Program-made: the position numbers and the translations under genes
Assembly (NCBI RefSeq): GCF_004000435.1
Contig: NZ_RBVZ01000002.1
Location: forward strand, 798,501 to 862,500
From: Alexandriicola marinus
GTDB lineage: Bacteria > Pseudomonadota > Alphaproteobacteria > Rhodobacterales > Rhodobacteraceae
Direction of reading: 5' to 3'
DNA length: 64,000 nucleotides
Notes under the pieces: generated by a model
What the model was told of the DNA's origin: nothing
Database searches by the model: none
The model's input: the letters and a program-made list of their open reading frames with translations, nothing else
Shown here: one piece after another, positions 21,201 through 30,151 of the stretch
Numbering within the stretch: the first letter of the stretch is position 1
How the letters are laid out: every line of letters starts with the position of its first letter

Positions 21201-22423
21201 TCCTGATGGCCTGCCCCGGTGTCGATTTCGAGATTGCCGGTCACACTGACAGCGATGCGTCGGAATCATACAACAACGATCTTAGCCAGCGGCGCGTCGA
21301 TGCGGTGCTGGGTGCACTGGCCGACCGCGGCGTCGACACTGCCGGTTTCATTGCGCGCGGCTATGGCGAAAGCCAGCCCATTGCCAGCAATGCGACCGAA
21401 ACCGGCAAGGCTCAAAACCGCCGTGTCGAATTCCGGCTCTTGGGAAATCAGACAGAGGCCGTCAGCGCATGTGATGACGAATTCAATCTCGTGCGCTCGT
21501 TCAATGCAAATGCGTCCGAGGCTGGGACTACGGCCGATGGTCGCTTCCGGCAGGATTCGCAGAATTGCGTGACTGACAGTCGCGAGATTTACGAAGGATC
21601 TCTGAACTATACCGATACCGGCCAAGGCCAGACGCAAAGCGCCATCACGCTGTCCTATCGCAGAGAACAGTACAGCGGCACCGAGAGCGTCTTTGGATAC
21701 TTCGCCGGGGTATACGGCAGCCAATCCGACGTTACCGGCTTGGCATCGGGCGAAGTCACCGGGTTCGGGGTCAACGGTGGTGTTTATGGCGCGCAGCGTC
21801 TGCACGATGCCGTGTTCCTGGATTACTATCTGGGTGCAGCCATGGGCCGCCACGAGTTCGCGATGAGCTTTGATCGGGCCGTCGGGACAATCGATGCCTC
21901 GGGGGACTATACCTACATGGCCGGTTTTGCCGGGGCCGCCATCTCGGGCGAACTCGACTTGGGGGAAAGCACCCTTACTCCGCGCGCAGGGTTCGACTAC
22001 ATCTTCGCTCCCTCGGCCGAAGTCGATGTACTGGCCGAACTTGGAACGTTGTCCGAGATCGGGAGCCTCGACCTAGACGCGATCTCGGGCGGTCGCCTGT
22101 ACTCGGAGATCCGCAGCGATCATTTGCTGAGCGATGGCATGGCGAATCTCTGGATCAATCCCCGAGTGTCCTGCTTCCAGTCGCTCGGCTCACTTGACGG
22201 CGTTTGCGGCTTTGGTGGCTCAATCGGCATCGAAAGCGTGGGTGACGACGACGAGCTATCCTACGCTCTCGAACTGAGTGGTGATTGGGGCAAGGATTAC
22301 GCGATGGGTAGCCTGAACCTCAGCACAAGCCGCCCGATCGGAAATGGCTCGATCGACGGTGATGCCGGGGTCGACTCTGACGGCAACATGACAATGGGCG
22401 CGACGGTCGAGTTCGAATTCTGA
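18221..22423 (+). CDS. giant surface protein: fibril repeats, OmpA domain, C-terminal beta-barrel; amber codon in signal peptide
   Basis: From the ATG at 18221 the frame codes for a good signal peptide (hydrophobic core VLLGLFAACLVGAA, cleavage near SSAQS), but the codon at 18293-18295 is TAG. Past it the same frame runs without interruption to TGA at 22423, 1400 codons in all. Layout by codon: N-terminal beta domain 28-230; six CshA-fibril/cadherin-like repeats of about 110 residues at 231-907 (PGEGTWTVN, TFTPEAGF, YTVDDNDGNTSNEA); OmpA peptidoglycan-binding domain 970-1074 (IAGHTDSD, RGYGESQPI, NRRVEF); autotransporter-like barrel to the final Phe (EFEF). It should be an outer-membrane adhesin. 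Unless the stop is suppressed or a sequence error, no exported product is made. The first ATG after the stop is at 18416 and would lack a signal peptide. Confidence 0.85.
18293..18295 (+). other. in-frame amber stop codon in the surface-protein signal peptide
   Basis: TAG falls at codon 25, between GAAS and SSAQS. The reading frame is coherent on both sides, so this is a single nonsense codon and not a frameshift. Confidence 0.85.
18911..20940 (+). repeat. six tandem coding repeats of about 330 bp
   Basis: Repeat units begin near 18911, 19291, 19627, 19964, 20299 and 20630. Units 2 to 5 are the most alike and share DNA blocks around the GVWTV/ITFTPEAGF and YTVDDNDGNTSNEA coding segments. Units 1 and 6 are diverged. 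They encode the fibril stalk of the surface protein. Confidence 0.8.
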
Positions 22424-22429
22424 CTTTGA

Positions 22430-22465
22430 GGGGCAAGTTTCAGTGAATGGACTGAAACTTGCCCC
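22430..22465 (+). terminator. strong hairpin terminator after the surface-protein gene
   Basis: A perfect 15-bp stem, GGGGCAAGTTTCAGT (22430-22444) with its complement at 22451-22465 and a 6-base loop, begins seven bases after the stop codon. No T-run follows, so it may work as a transcript-stabilising 3' hairpin or with Rho. Confidence 0.75.
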
Positions 22466-22710
22466 AAGACGTTTCGGAACTCTTCGCACACCGACTTGGC
22501 TTTGGGCGTGCTGTCCGGGCCTCTTGTCGATCGGATCAAGGACGAGTCACCCCGGATCGTGCCGACGCGTATCAGCCGGGAGATCTGGCCGCACAAACCC
22601 ACCGTGCCACGCGGGCAGGTTTGTGCGGGACCCGTGCGGACCGGCGCAGGAGGTCGACCGCTGACCTGGCTTCGGTCAGCACATCAGAGCAAGCCATCGC
22701 GGGAACGTTC

Positions 22711-23442
22711 CTAGGCTTGTGGCACGACTTTCCCGGAATCGCCGTTGCACTGTCTGTCGCTGGCAGAACCTCGTTCAGGTCCGGCACCGCCGCGGTTGAA
22801 GACAAGCGCCAGACCAATCGCGACAAACCATGCAATGGCGCCAAGACCAAAGACGACTCCTGCGGTTTCACCCAGCGGCGGCAGGATGGTCAGCAATCCG
22901 CCAACCCCGGTCAGCAGACCCAGACCGATGACGATCTTGCCAAACGCGCGGTGCAGAAGGCCGGCAAGGCTGACGCAGAAAATCCAGACACCCCCGGCAA
23001 TTTCATTTCCCCCGCCTAGGCCTAGCTCGACCGCGTGCAGGGTCTCCCACGTCTGGACCGCGGCGGAAAAATCGCGCTCCGCCAAGGCGACCGTCTGCTC
23101 GGTGGCCACGTTGGCGATCATGCCTGCCCCGAGAACCAGCGTGCACCAGATCAGACCGAAGGCCAGTGTGATGACGCTCCAGTCAGGGGAGACGGGTTTC
23201 AGGCGGGCCGCCAGTGCCACGACCAGAAGGACAAGGGCAAGCGCGTTGACGATGTAGATGACCGTGTTCCACGTCACCATGACGGCCTGATTTGCCCGGG
23301 TGAATTCGACCACCGCAGCCGTATCGACGTCATTGGAGCCAAAGCCCAGCGGGGCCAGAATCGTCACCAGCAGGGCAAATCCGAACATGTAGGTGCCCGC
23401 GCAGGTCAGGGCGGCGATCCCGCCGATATGCCGAAGTGTCAT
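22711..23442 (-). CDS. hypothetical integral membrane protein (DUF4386-like)
   Basis: A 243-residue protein with about six membrane segments: IAALTCAGTYMFGFALLVTILAPLG, VIYIVNALALVLLVVALAA, VITLAFGLIWCTLVLGAG, IAGGVWIFCVSLAGLL, VIGLGLLTGVGGLLTILPP and GLGAIAWFVAIGLALVF. The overall pattern resembles DUF4386-type membrane proteins, but I hold that assignment loosely. AAAGGAAA lies at proper distance before the ATG at 23442. It is 249 bases downstream of the AraC regulator on the same strand, so it could be its target. The last 35 residues are hydrophilic and low in order. The function is unknown. Confidence 0.75.
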   Translation of the reverse strand: MTLRHIGGIAALTCAGTYMFGFALLVTILAPLGFGSNDVDTAAVVEFTRANQAVMVTWNTVIYIVNALALVLLVVALAARLKPVSPDWSVITLAFGLIWCTLVLGAGMIANVATEQTVALAERDFSAAVQTWETLHAVELGLGGGNEIAGGVWIFCVSLAGLLHRAFGKIVIGLGLLTGVGGLLTILPPLGETAGVVFGLGAIAWFVAIGLALVFNRGGAGPERGSASDRQCNGDSGKVVPQA

Positions 23443-23691
23443 TGTTGTTTCCTTTCGATTGGAAGGTGATGCATGAGCGCGGCGTCGGCAGGTACCGGCG
23501 CGCCATCATGAATGAGTGTGTGCGCGGCATTGCCCGAACCGACCGTCGTGCGGACGAAACCAGCGCCCGGGAGGATGCCTCGTGTTTTCATTGCTTTCCC
23601 CGTTTCGATATCGAGAAAGCAGGTAACCGGTCGCCGTCAGTCACGGCATGACCGCAGGCATCAATGAATTGACACTTCGTAGCAGATCGGA

Positions 23692-24717
23692 TCAGGCGGC
23701 CCGGTTCAGATAGGCGGTCGGGCTGAGCCCCGTCCACCGCTTGAAGGCACGGACAAATGACGACGCTTCGGAAAACCCCAGAAGGTAGGCGGTTTCGTTC
23801 ACGGTCACCTTCTGACCGCCCAGATATTCCATCGCCATGCGTTGGCGCAGGTCATCGTGGATTTCGGCAAAGGTGACACTCTCGTCCCGGAGCCTGCGAT
23901 AGAGGGTCTGACGGCTCATCCCGATGTCCCTCGCCACCCGATCCATCGAGATCGTCCCCTCGTGCATCCTTGGCAGGATCCGCGATTCAATCCGGGCGCG
24001 GATCGATGTTTCCGACTGCAATTCTTCGAGGATCGCGTCGGCATGACGGGTGAAGATGCCAAAGGCATAGGCGTTTCCCGGCTCGAACAGCGTGTCCGGA
24101 CTGTCCCAGACGGGATCGATCTGCAGCGCATTGCGGCGCGCGTTGAACTGGACGGGCACCCGGAACAGGTCTGGATACTGATCCGCGTGCGGCGGGGGCG
24201 GATAGGTGACCTCAAGCCCGATTTCGAACGTCGCGTCCGGAAAGGACCGGCGGAATTCGCTGATGAACCGTGCGAAAGAGGCCTCGACCCCCAGATACTG
24301 ATCATGCGGAACGATCTGATGATCGACGATCCAGAGCCCGGCTTCCGTGTGCTGCAACTCGAAGCGGTCCGTCCCCGGCGGCAGATCAACCTCGACCATG
24401 AGGTGCAGATAGCGGTTAAGCTGTTCGATCGAATGACGCAGCGACGCGGAACTGTGCACGATCTGCCCGACGACCGAAATGGTTTCGAGCTTCGATTCCA
24501 GAGTGTGCCGCAGCAACAGGGCCGTCTCCCCGGTTTGCTGGACCGCGGCCAAGATCAGCGCCTGATACGAGGCCGCGGGGATGCGATTGTCCTGATGCGA
24601 AAGATCAGTCTCGGTCAGCTCGCTCGCGGTCAGGAGAGCTTCCCGGTTTGCACCGTGATCGCAGGCATAATCTGCGAAGGCCGCCGCAAAGCCTGCTGCC
24701 ATTGTCTGCGCCGTCAC
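23692..24717 (-). CDS. AraC-family transcriptional regulator
   Basis: A 341-residue DNA-binding regulator. Residues to about 200 form the Arabinose_bd-type sensor domain found in OruR/ArgR-like AraC proteins, and the C-terminal 100 residues carry two helix-turn-helix motifs (VARDIGMSRQTLYRRLRDE and ETAYLLGFSEASSFVRAFKRWTG). The longer frame begins with TTG at 24774 without a ribosome-binding site. The GTG at 24717 has GAGGCG six bases upstream and gives the usual family length, so it is preferred. It lies between the MDR oxidoreductase and the membrane-protein gene, all on the minus strand. The effector is unknown. Confidence 0.88.
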   Translation of the reverse strand: MTAQTMAAGFAAAFADYACDHGANREALLTASELTETDLSHQDNRIPAASYQALILAAVQQTGETALLLRHTLESKLETISVVGQIVHSSASLRHSIEQLNRYLHLMVEVDLPPGTDRFELQHTEAGLWIVDHQIVPHDQYLGVEASFARFISEFRRSFPDATFEIGLEVTYPPPPHADQYPDLFRVPVQFNARRNALQIDPVWDSPDTLFEPGNAYAFGIFTRHADAILEELQSETSIRARIESRILPRMHEGTISMDRVARDIGMSRQTLYRRLRDESVTFAEIHDDLRQRMAMEYLGGQKVTVNETAYLLGFSEASSFVRAFKRWTGLSPTAYLNRAA

Positions 24718-24826
24718 GATACTCGCCTCATCCCGGATTGATCTTCGCAGACTACGGTCTGTGTTCCTCGTCAATCAAGAGACACGGGGCTTGCCCGGTA
24801 GATTAGGGCACGAGGTGATCACTGCC

Positions 24827-25807
24827 CTAGACGACGACGACATTTCCGCGTTTGCGGCCCGTTTCGACATATTCGTGGGCTTCGACCAGATCAGAGAGCG
24901 GATAGGACCGATCCATCACGGGCGAGAAGCGGTTCTCGGCCATCAGAGCGAGGACTTCCGACAATTCTTCGCGATGGACCTGTGGCTTTGACATGCCGGC
25001 CGCGGCAAACTTGGCCTTCTTGTGCCCGATACATGCCGTCAGGATCATGTCCCGCAGCAGCCCGAGCCCCAGAACCGGGCACATATACCGCCCCCCCTGG
25101 CCAAGCGCAGGTCTGGCCGCCCGGTACGATGAAATCCCAAGCGTGTCGAAGACTACATCGTAGCCGGCCCCTCGCGTCAGGGGGTCTTCGGCCCTGTAGT
25201 CGACCACGTGATCCGCCCCGATCGACCGAAGCAAGTCTGCGTTTCGTGCGCTCGCACTGGCCGCCACCGTCGCGCCGAGCGCCTTGGCGAATTGAATGGC
25301 CGCCGTTCCAAGGCTTCCCGACCCGCCAAGGATCAGAACCCTGTCGCCCGGCTGAACCTGCACCACGCGGGTCAGGAAGTGCCACGATGTCATTGCCCCA
25401 TCAAACAATGTGGCTGCTTCTTCGTAGGTGACGGTATCGGGCTTCTTCAGAATGCTGCCGCCCTCATCGATGCAGATGTGCGAGGCATTGGCCCCGAACT
25501 GAAGGCCCGCTTCGCCAAAGATGGCGTCGCCGACCCGGAACTGGGTCACGTTGTCGCCGACCGCAACGACATCGCCGGAAAAGCAGGTTCCGACCAATCC
25601 GGCGCGCGGACGCGAGAGGCCCAGAAACAGTCGCGCGAACTTCGGCTGCCCGGCGCGCATCATGCCGTCTGCGCGCGAGACCGCAGAGGCGCGGATGCGA
25701 ACCAGAACTTGCCCGGCTTTCGGCGTGGGCACCGGCCTTGTGACAGGTTTGAGGACGGCGGGCCCACCGTAGCGGCTGACGTCCCAAGCATTGAATGTGA
25801 CTTCCAT
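24827..25807 (-). CDS. MDR-superfamily NAD(P)-dependent oxidoreductase (quinone oxidoreductase-like)
   Basis: A 326-residue medium-chain dehydrogenase/reductase. The N-terminal GroES-like domain (AWDVSRYGGPAVLKPV, PKAGQVLVRIRASAVSRADG) is followed by a Rossmann domain with the nucleotide motif GGSGSLGTAAIQFAKALGA. The cysteines that bind structural zinc in alcohol dehydrogenases are absent, so it belongs to the zinc-independent quinone-reductase/enoyl-reductase side. AAAGGAG precedes the ATG. It is divergent from the LysR gene with only 97 bases between them, the classic arrangement for a LysR regulator and its target. The substrate is unknown. Confidence 0.88.
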   Translation of the reverse strand: MEVTFNAWDVSRYGGPAVLKPVTRPVPTPKAGQVLVRIRASAVSRADGMMRAGQPKFARLFLGLSRPRAGLVGTCFSGDVVAVGDNVTQFRVGDAIFGEAGLQFGANASHICIDEGGSILKKPDTVTYEEAATLFDGAMTSWHFLTRVVQVQPGDRVLILGGSGSLGTAAIQFAKALGATVAASASARNADLLRSIGADHVVDYRAEDPLTRGAGYDVVFDTLGISSYRAARPALGQGGRYMCPVLGLGLLRDMILTACIGHKKAKFAAAGMSKPQVHREELSEVLALMAENRFSPVMDRSYPLSDLVEAHEYVETGRKRGNVVVV

Positions 25808-25842
25808 GATAATCTCCTTTCTTGACTGCGACAGGAGATACC

Positions 25843-25858
25843 GGATTTAAATTGATCC
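25843..25858. promoter_or_regulatory. possible LysR operator in the divergent intergenic region
   Basis: GGAT (25843-25846) and ATCC (25855-25858) form a short inverted repeat with an AT-rich centre, halfway between the two divergent start codons. The position fits a LysR-type site; the match is short and weak. Confidence 0.3.
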
Positions 25859-25904
25859 AATAACTGTCTGAAGTAATCCGCTAAGGTTCGAATATGATAC
25901 ACTC

Positions 25905-26789
25905 ATGATGGATTGGAAATCGCTGCCCGCGTTTCTTGCCGTGGCGCGGACCGGGTCCCTTCGGGCCGGGGCAGAGCAGATGGAGGGCACTCACGCCACG
26001 GTGCGCCGTCAGATCGAAGGGCTTGAGGCGCAACTGGGAACGACGCTGTTTCGCAGGACCGCGGGCGGGCTGATCCTGACGCCGGCGGGGCGGCGTTTGT
26101 TGCCGCAGGCCATCGAAGCAGAAGCCGCTCTGCTCAAGGGGTTCAGCGCTGTCAAAGGGCTGGATCGTGAAGCCTCGGGGCGCATCCGGCTGTCTGCCGA
26201 TCCGATGACGGCGCATTATGTGCTTGCCCCGGTTCTGGCGGATTTCGCAGCGCTCTACCCCGAGATCGAGATCGAACTGAAGCTGTCATACTTCCTCGAC
26301 TCGATTGAAAAGGACGAGACCGACATCTCGATCCGCCATGTTCTGGAGGTTGAGGAAGACGCCGTCGGGCGAAAGCTTTTCCCGCTGTCGCTGGGTGTCT
26401 TCGCGTCCCGCAGCTATATCGACGTCGAATTGCCGAAGGCCGGTCCGAAAGGAAAGGGGCTGAGCTGGATCGGGTACGGAGAAGTGCCCGAGATGCAAGA
26501 GATGATTGCGGCCACGCCATATGCGCAGGCCCGCATTCGGCACATCGTCATGGACCCGCAGATGCACCTGCATCTGGCCCGCGCCGGCGCGGGGATGACG
26601 CTCCTGCCCAATTGGGCTCCTTCGGTGTTTCCGGAATTGCAGCGCGTGCCGGGAACCCGGTTGGATCAAAGGCGCTCAACCTGGATCCTCTTGCACGGGT
26701 CGCTGCAGCGTGTCCGGCGCGCGCGGCTTTTGATGGATTATCTCAGCGCAGCCCTGCTGGAGCGGCGTGCCGATTTCATCGGTCAGTGA
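25905..26789 (+). CDS. LysR-family transcriptional regulator
   Basis: A 294-residue regulator with an N-terminal winged helix-turn-helix (LPAFLAVARTGSLRAGAEQMEGTHATVRRQIEGLEAQLG is the region at residues 6-44) and TLFRRTAGGLILTPAG at the wing, followed by a substrate-binding domain. The recognition helix carries a HATVRRQI segment in place of the more common PSAVSRQI. It is divergent from the MDR oxidoreductase gene at 24827-25807 and most likely controls it and itself. The ATG at 25905 is followed at once by a second ATG; either could be used. The inducer is unknown. Confidence 0.92.
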   Translation: MMDWKSLPAFLAVARTGSLRAGAEQMEGTHATVRRQIEGLEAQLGTTLFRRTAGGLILTPAGRRLLPQAIEAEAALLKGFSAVKGLDREASGRIRLSADPMTAHYVLAPVLADFAALYPEIEIELKLSYFLDSIEKDETDISIRHVLEVEEDAVGRKLFPLSLGVFASRSYIDVELPKAGPKGKGLSWIGYGEVPEMQEMIAATPYAQARIRHIVMDPQMHLHLARAGAGMTLLPNWAPSVFPELQRVPGTRLDQRRSTWILLHGSLQRVRRARLLMDYLSAALLERRADFIGQ

Positions 26790-26802
26790 AAAGGTCAGTC
26801 GG

Positions 26803-27177
26803 CTAGAGCCACAGGATCGCAAGTGCGAGCGCCAACAGCACCGTCATGACCGGCGCCCAGAGTTTGCGTTCCGCCGCGGACGGCGTGATCCAGTTCAGAA
26901 CGGTTGAAACGACCATGACGCCCAGGGCGGGCCAAGCTGTCCAGCGCGGCCAGTTTGGCCAAGAGCCATCGGCCGACAGGATCGCCAAGGCGGTGGCCGC
27001 CAGGATCACGATCGAGAGCGCCGCAACGATCCTGCCCGAAAGCGGCAGGGGGCCGTCGACCTGGCCGCCCTGGGTCAGCCGACCCCAAGGGGCGCCAAAT
27101 ATCAGGGCGACCTGAAAGCCGATCACCCCAAGGATCATGAGAGAAAAGAGATAAGCCATGACAACAATCATATCCAT
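26803..27177 (-). CDS. small integral membrane protein, 124 aa
   Basis: A 124-residue protein with four predicted membrane segments (VMAYLFSLMILGVIGFQVALIFG, IVAALSIVILAATALAIL, WPALGVMVVSTVLNWI and VMTVLLALALAILWL). The loop PWGRLTQGGQ is typical of a small family of four-helix membrane proteins of unknown role. It ends 13 bases from the convergent LysR stop. It is 91 bases downstream of the DUF1772-like gene, so it may be the last gene of that minus-strand group. No function can be given. Confidence 0.7.
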   Translation of the reverse strand: MDMIVVMAYLFSLMILGVIGFQVALIFGAPWGRLTQGGQVDGPLPLSGRIVAALSIVILAATALAILSADGSWPNWPRWTAWPALGVMVVSTVLNWITPSAAERKLWAPVMTVLLALALAILWL

Positions 27178-27268
27178 TCAAGCGCCTCCGGATCAATCAA
27201 GGCAGACGGCAGACGTTCGTTGAGGGGCGGTGCAGACGCGATGCGCACCACCCCTCCGTGATCATCCA

Positions 27269-27778
27269 TCATACAGGCCGGGCTTGGTTCTGGGTCGCCC
27301 AAAGCAGCCCGAAAAGCAGCAGCGCAGCGGATGCGGCGCAGGCGATCGTCCGAACCGAGTTCCAGAAGGTCCAGCGCGGGACATAGGTCTGGAGCCAGTA
27401 GGCCCGGGTTGTGTCGGACGACATCTCCATCCCTGCCAGCGCCTCGTTCATCGGGACGTTGAAGACGACAGTGACGCCGAAACACCCGATAAGGTAGACG
27501 AGACCCGCCAGCAGAATCAGCGTTCCCGCCGGGCCAGACAGGCCAAAGGCGCCATAGCCCGCAAGGATCAGCGAAACGGCTGCCATGCCCAGAAACAACG
27601 TCATGAAGACCCAGCGAAAGACCTCGCGGTTCAGGATCTGCATGGCCTCGACGCCGCCGTGTCCCCCGGTCAGCGCGAGAGAGCGCATGATGAAGTCAGA
27701 GAAGGCCAGGAAGACGCCCGCGACGATGGCGTAGGCGAGAATGGCGAATTGGGAGAGAAAGAAGAAAGTGGTCGACAT
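27269..27778 (-). CDS. DUF1772-like integral membrane protein
   Basis: A 169-residue protein with four membrane segments and the motif LTGGHGGVEAMQILNREVFRWVFM, characteristic of DUF1772 (anthrone oxygenase-related) membrane proteins. The frame stays open to 27940, but the ATG at 27778 has CGGAG eight bases upstream and starts directly before the first membrane segment, so it is chosen. The C-terminus has WTFWNSVRTIACAASAALLL. It follows the NmrA-type reductase on the same strand with a 67-base gap. Both may belong to one small redox-related operon under the AraC regulator upstream. Confidence 0.8.
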   Translation of the reverse strand: MSTTFFFLSQFAILAYAIVAGVFLAFSDFIMRSLALTGGHGGVEAMQILNREVFRWVFMTLFLGMAAVSLILAGYGAFGLSGPAGTLILLAGLVYLIGCFGVTVVFNVPMNEALAGMEMSSDTTRAYWLQTYVPRWTFWNSVRTIACAASAALLLFGLLWATQNQARPV

Positions 27779-27845
27779 GGTCGCAACTCCGGATTGGGTT
27801 GTTGCGGCAGGAGACCGAGGTCTCCTGCCTTTGGTGTGAGGAGGA

Positions 27846-28673
27846 TCAGGCGGCGACAGACCAGGTGCCCGTGGCCATCGCGGTCTTTGCGAATTCCGCA
27901 AAGTCACGGGGTTTGCGGCCCAGCGCCCGTTCAACGCCATCGGTCACATGGGCGTTGCGACCGTCGAGAGTTTCCCGTGCAATCGAGGTGAAGATGTCAG
28001 CCACGAACTCACCACCGGAGGCCGCGACATTGGCGTGGAAGTCATCGAAGCTGATCGGCACGTATTGGATCGGACGGCCCAGCGTCTCGGTCAGCACTTC
28101 GGCCATCTCGGCGAATGTCATCAGGCGTGGGCCGGTAACCTCGTAGCGCTCGCCCTGATGGCCGTCTTCGGTCAGGGCGGCGACCACCACATCGGCGATA
28201 TCGTCAATGTCGATGATCGGCTCGGGCATGTCGCCGCCCGGCATCGGCAACGCGCCACCAAGGATCGGGTCGCGCAGATAACCTTCGCTGAAGTTCTGCG
28301 CGAACCATGCAGCCCGCACGATAGTGAAGGGTATGCCCGAGTTGCGAACGACCTCTTCGCCTACGGTCGCGAAATGCTCGCCCCGGCCCGACAGAAGCAC
28401 GACATGTTCCAGCCCGCTGTCCGCCGCGACCTTGGTAAAGGCCTCCAGCTTTTCGACGGCACCCGGAAAGGCGAGATCAGGGAAATAGGTGACGTAAGCC
28501 TTGGAGACACCTTTCAGAACAGGGGCCCAAGTGGCCGGGTCTTCCCAGTCGAAAGGCGTCTCCGAGCGCCGCGCACCGCGCCGGACGGCCACGCCCTTGG
28601 CTTCGAGTTTGGTAACAACGCGGGAGCCGGTCTTGCCGGTGGCGCCGATGACGAGGATGGGGTGATCAGTCAT
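27846..28673 (-). CDS. NmrA-type NAD(P)H-binding reductase (atypical SDR)
   Basis: A 275-residue protein that begins with a Rossmann motif (PILVIGATGKTGSRVVTKL), as in NmrA/HSCARG-like and QOR2-like proteins. The Ser-Tyr-Lys catalytic set of classical short-chain dehydrogenases is not evident, so it may be a redox sensor or a quinone reductase. The ATG at 28673 is preceded by AAGGAGAA; a longer frame to 28784 lacks such a site. It lies 118 bases after the stop of an AraC regulator and before the DUF1772-like gene, on the same strand, as in many regulator-plus-reductase pairs. Confidence 0.85.
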   Translation of the reverse strand: MTDHPILVIGATGKTGSRVVTKLEAKGVAVRRGARRSETPFDWEDPATWAPVLKGVSKAYVTYFPDLAFPGAVEKLEAFTKVAADSGLEHVVLLSGRGEHFATVGEEVVRNSGIPFTIVRAAWFAQNFSEGYLRDPILGGALPMPGGDMPEPIIDIDDIADVVVAALTEDGHQGERYEVTGPRLMTFAEMAEVLTETLGRPIQYVPISFDDFHANVAASGGEFVADIFTSIARETLDGRNAHVTDGVERALGRKPRDFAEFAKTAMATGTWSVAA

Positions 28674-28791
28674 TTTCGTTCTCCTTGGGTCAAGTTGATG
28701 ACCAAGGTTTAGAAAGACTGCCCGCCGCCGGTATTGACCGCGCATGCCAGGGTTTTGACACCGGCGGCCAACCTCGCCGGTCAAGCGCGGC

Positions 28792-29790
28792 TTATCTGAG
28801 AGACTTCCGATAGGCCGCCGGCGTCACGCCCATCCAGCGCTTGAAGGCGCGGTTGAAGGCGCTTTGCTCTGAATATCCAGTGAGGAACGCGATCTCGGAC
28901 AGCGCGTAGCGTTCCTCCTGCAGCATGGCGATGGCGATCTCGCGACGGGTCTCTTCCGTCAGGCTCTGAAAGCTGAGCCCGTGTTCCGCGAGGCGGCGGT
29001 GAAAGGACCGGGCGCTGAGCCCCAGCCTGCGCGCGATATCCGTCATCTTGGGCAGACCTTCGCTAAGCGCGCGCGCGATTTCGCTTTTGGTCTGCATCTG
29101 CAGGGCGGGCACGTCGCTGATCTGGGCAAGCTCCTGATCGAGGTGGGAGTCCAGAAACCGCGTGATCCCTTCGTCACCAAGAATATTGGGTTCCGACAAC
29201 GACTGTCGGGACAGGAGCATCGCATCCTTGTCTGCCCCAAAGTGAACCGGACAGCCGAAAAAGGCCTCGTGATGGGCCAACGTGTCCGGCGCGGCATGCC
29301 TGAAATAAACCTCGAGTGGGGCGAATGGCCTTGGCGACACCTGACGGCTCAGCGACACACCGCTGGCCAGATCAGCTTCGATCGAGATGCGCATGCCCAG
29401 CCGCCGCGGACCTTCGCGGTGTTCGATGAACAGAACGCCTGCATCCGTTTCCTGCAATTCGTATCGCGCGACACTGGTCCAGAGCCGCCAATACCGTGCC
29501 ACGCGCGAAAAGGAACCGCGCAGATCGGGGGCGGCCTTCCAGGCAAGGCCGAGGGCGCCATATTCATCAGGGCGCATCGCCGCGCCGGCATTCAGGGGCA
29601 GCGACATGATGTCCATCTGCTCGGCCATCATCTCGATCATGCGGTAGAAGTCGCCCTCATCCAGCATGTGACTTGGGTCCCACGGTCCGTCCAACTCCAG
29701 CCCCGCGACGTGAAGGACGGCCCGTGCATCGATGTCGTCGCCCGCAACGCCCACGACCTTTCGGGCAAAGAGTGATGTTACCTGACCCAT
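28792..29790 (-). CDS. AraC-family transcriptional regulator
   Basis: A 332-residue regulator with an Arabinose_bd-like N-terminal domain (about residues 10-200, MLDEGDFYRMIEMMAEQMD) and a C-terminal double helix-turn-helix (IARRLGLSARSFHRRLAEHG and EIAFLTGYSEQSAFNRAFKRWMG). The start at 29790 is chosen over 29910, since the residues before it (SWPVQSCWRRRTPSARAD) look non-coding; neither site has a strong Shine-Dalgarno sequence. It is a distant paralogue of the regulator at 23692-24717. It likely controls the reductase and membrane-protein genes that follow on the same strand. Confidence 0.87.
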   Translation of the reverse strand: MGQVTSLFARKVVGVAGDDIDARAVLHVAGLELDGPWDPSHMLDEGDFYRMIEMMAEQMDIMSLPLNAGAAMRPDEYGALGLAWKAAPDLRGSFSRVARYWRLWTSVARYELQETDAGVLFIEHREGPRRLGMRISIEADLASGVSLSRQVSPRPFAPLEVYFRHAAPDTLAHHEAFFGCPVHFGADKDAMLLSRQSLSEPNILGDEGITRFLDSHLDQELAQISDVPALQMQTKSEIARALSEGLPKMTDIARRLGLSARSFHRRLAEHGLSFQSLTEETRREIAIAMLQEERYALSEIAFLTGYSEQSAFNRAFKRWMGVTPAAYRKSLR

Positions 29791-30151
29791 GGAGTCAGGG
29801 TAGGCGGATCGAAAGCCTGATCCAAGGGTATCAGCGCGTGCCGATGGCGTTCGTCGTCGCCAGCACGACTGCACAGGCCACGACTTCGCCCGGCCCACCA
29901 CCACAGCCATGCCCGGCTGGGAACTTGGCCGTTGGCACGGATGTGACCGGGCCAGCCGAAAGGCGTCTCATGGGTCGCACCGGGTATCCGCTCACGCGGA
30001 AGGGACAGGTCTGGACATTCCAGGAGGGCGCGGACAAGTATGCGCGCTGATTTTCCGATTCCCCGGATCAGGGATGGACAGTCAAGAGCAATAAGAAGAA
30101 TAGGTTGGCGCTTCTTCCGAGCACCATGCCTTTCACCAGAGCGAGGGACAG
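29791..30151. other. intergenic region upstream of the RNase D-like gene
   Basis: A 361-base gap between divergent genes. A 68-codon plus-strand frame at 29844-30050 (ending QVWTFQEGADKYAR) is open, but it has no ribosome-binding site and a low-complexity Pro-rich start. I cannot support it as a gene. Promoters for both neighbours must lie here; none is clear by eye. Confidence 0.4.

Noticed and set aside
22496-22714. 72-codon plus-strand frame after the surface-protein terminator
   Set aside because: A few stretches (GPLVDRIKDESPRIVPTR) look protein-like, but the start is a TTG without ribosome-binding site and it ends inside the tail of the convergent gene at 22711. It could be a remnant, but I cannot support it.
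29844-30050. 68-codon plus-strand frame upstream of the RNase D-like gene
   Set aside because: No ribosome-binding site, low-complexity Pro/Thr start, and an equally long frame on the other strand.
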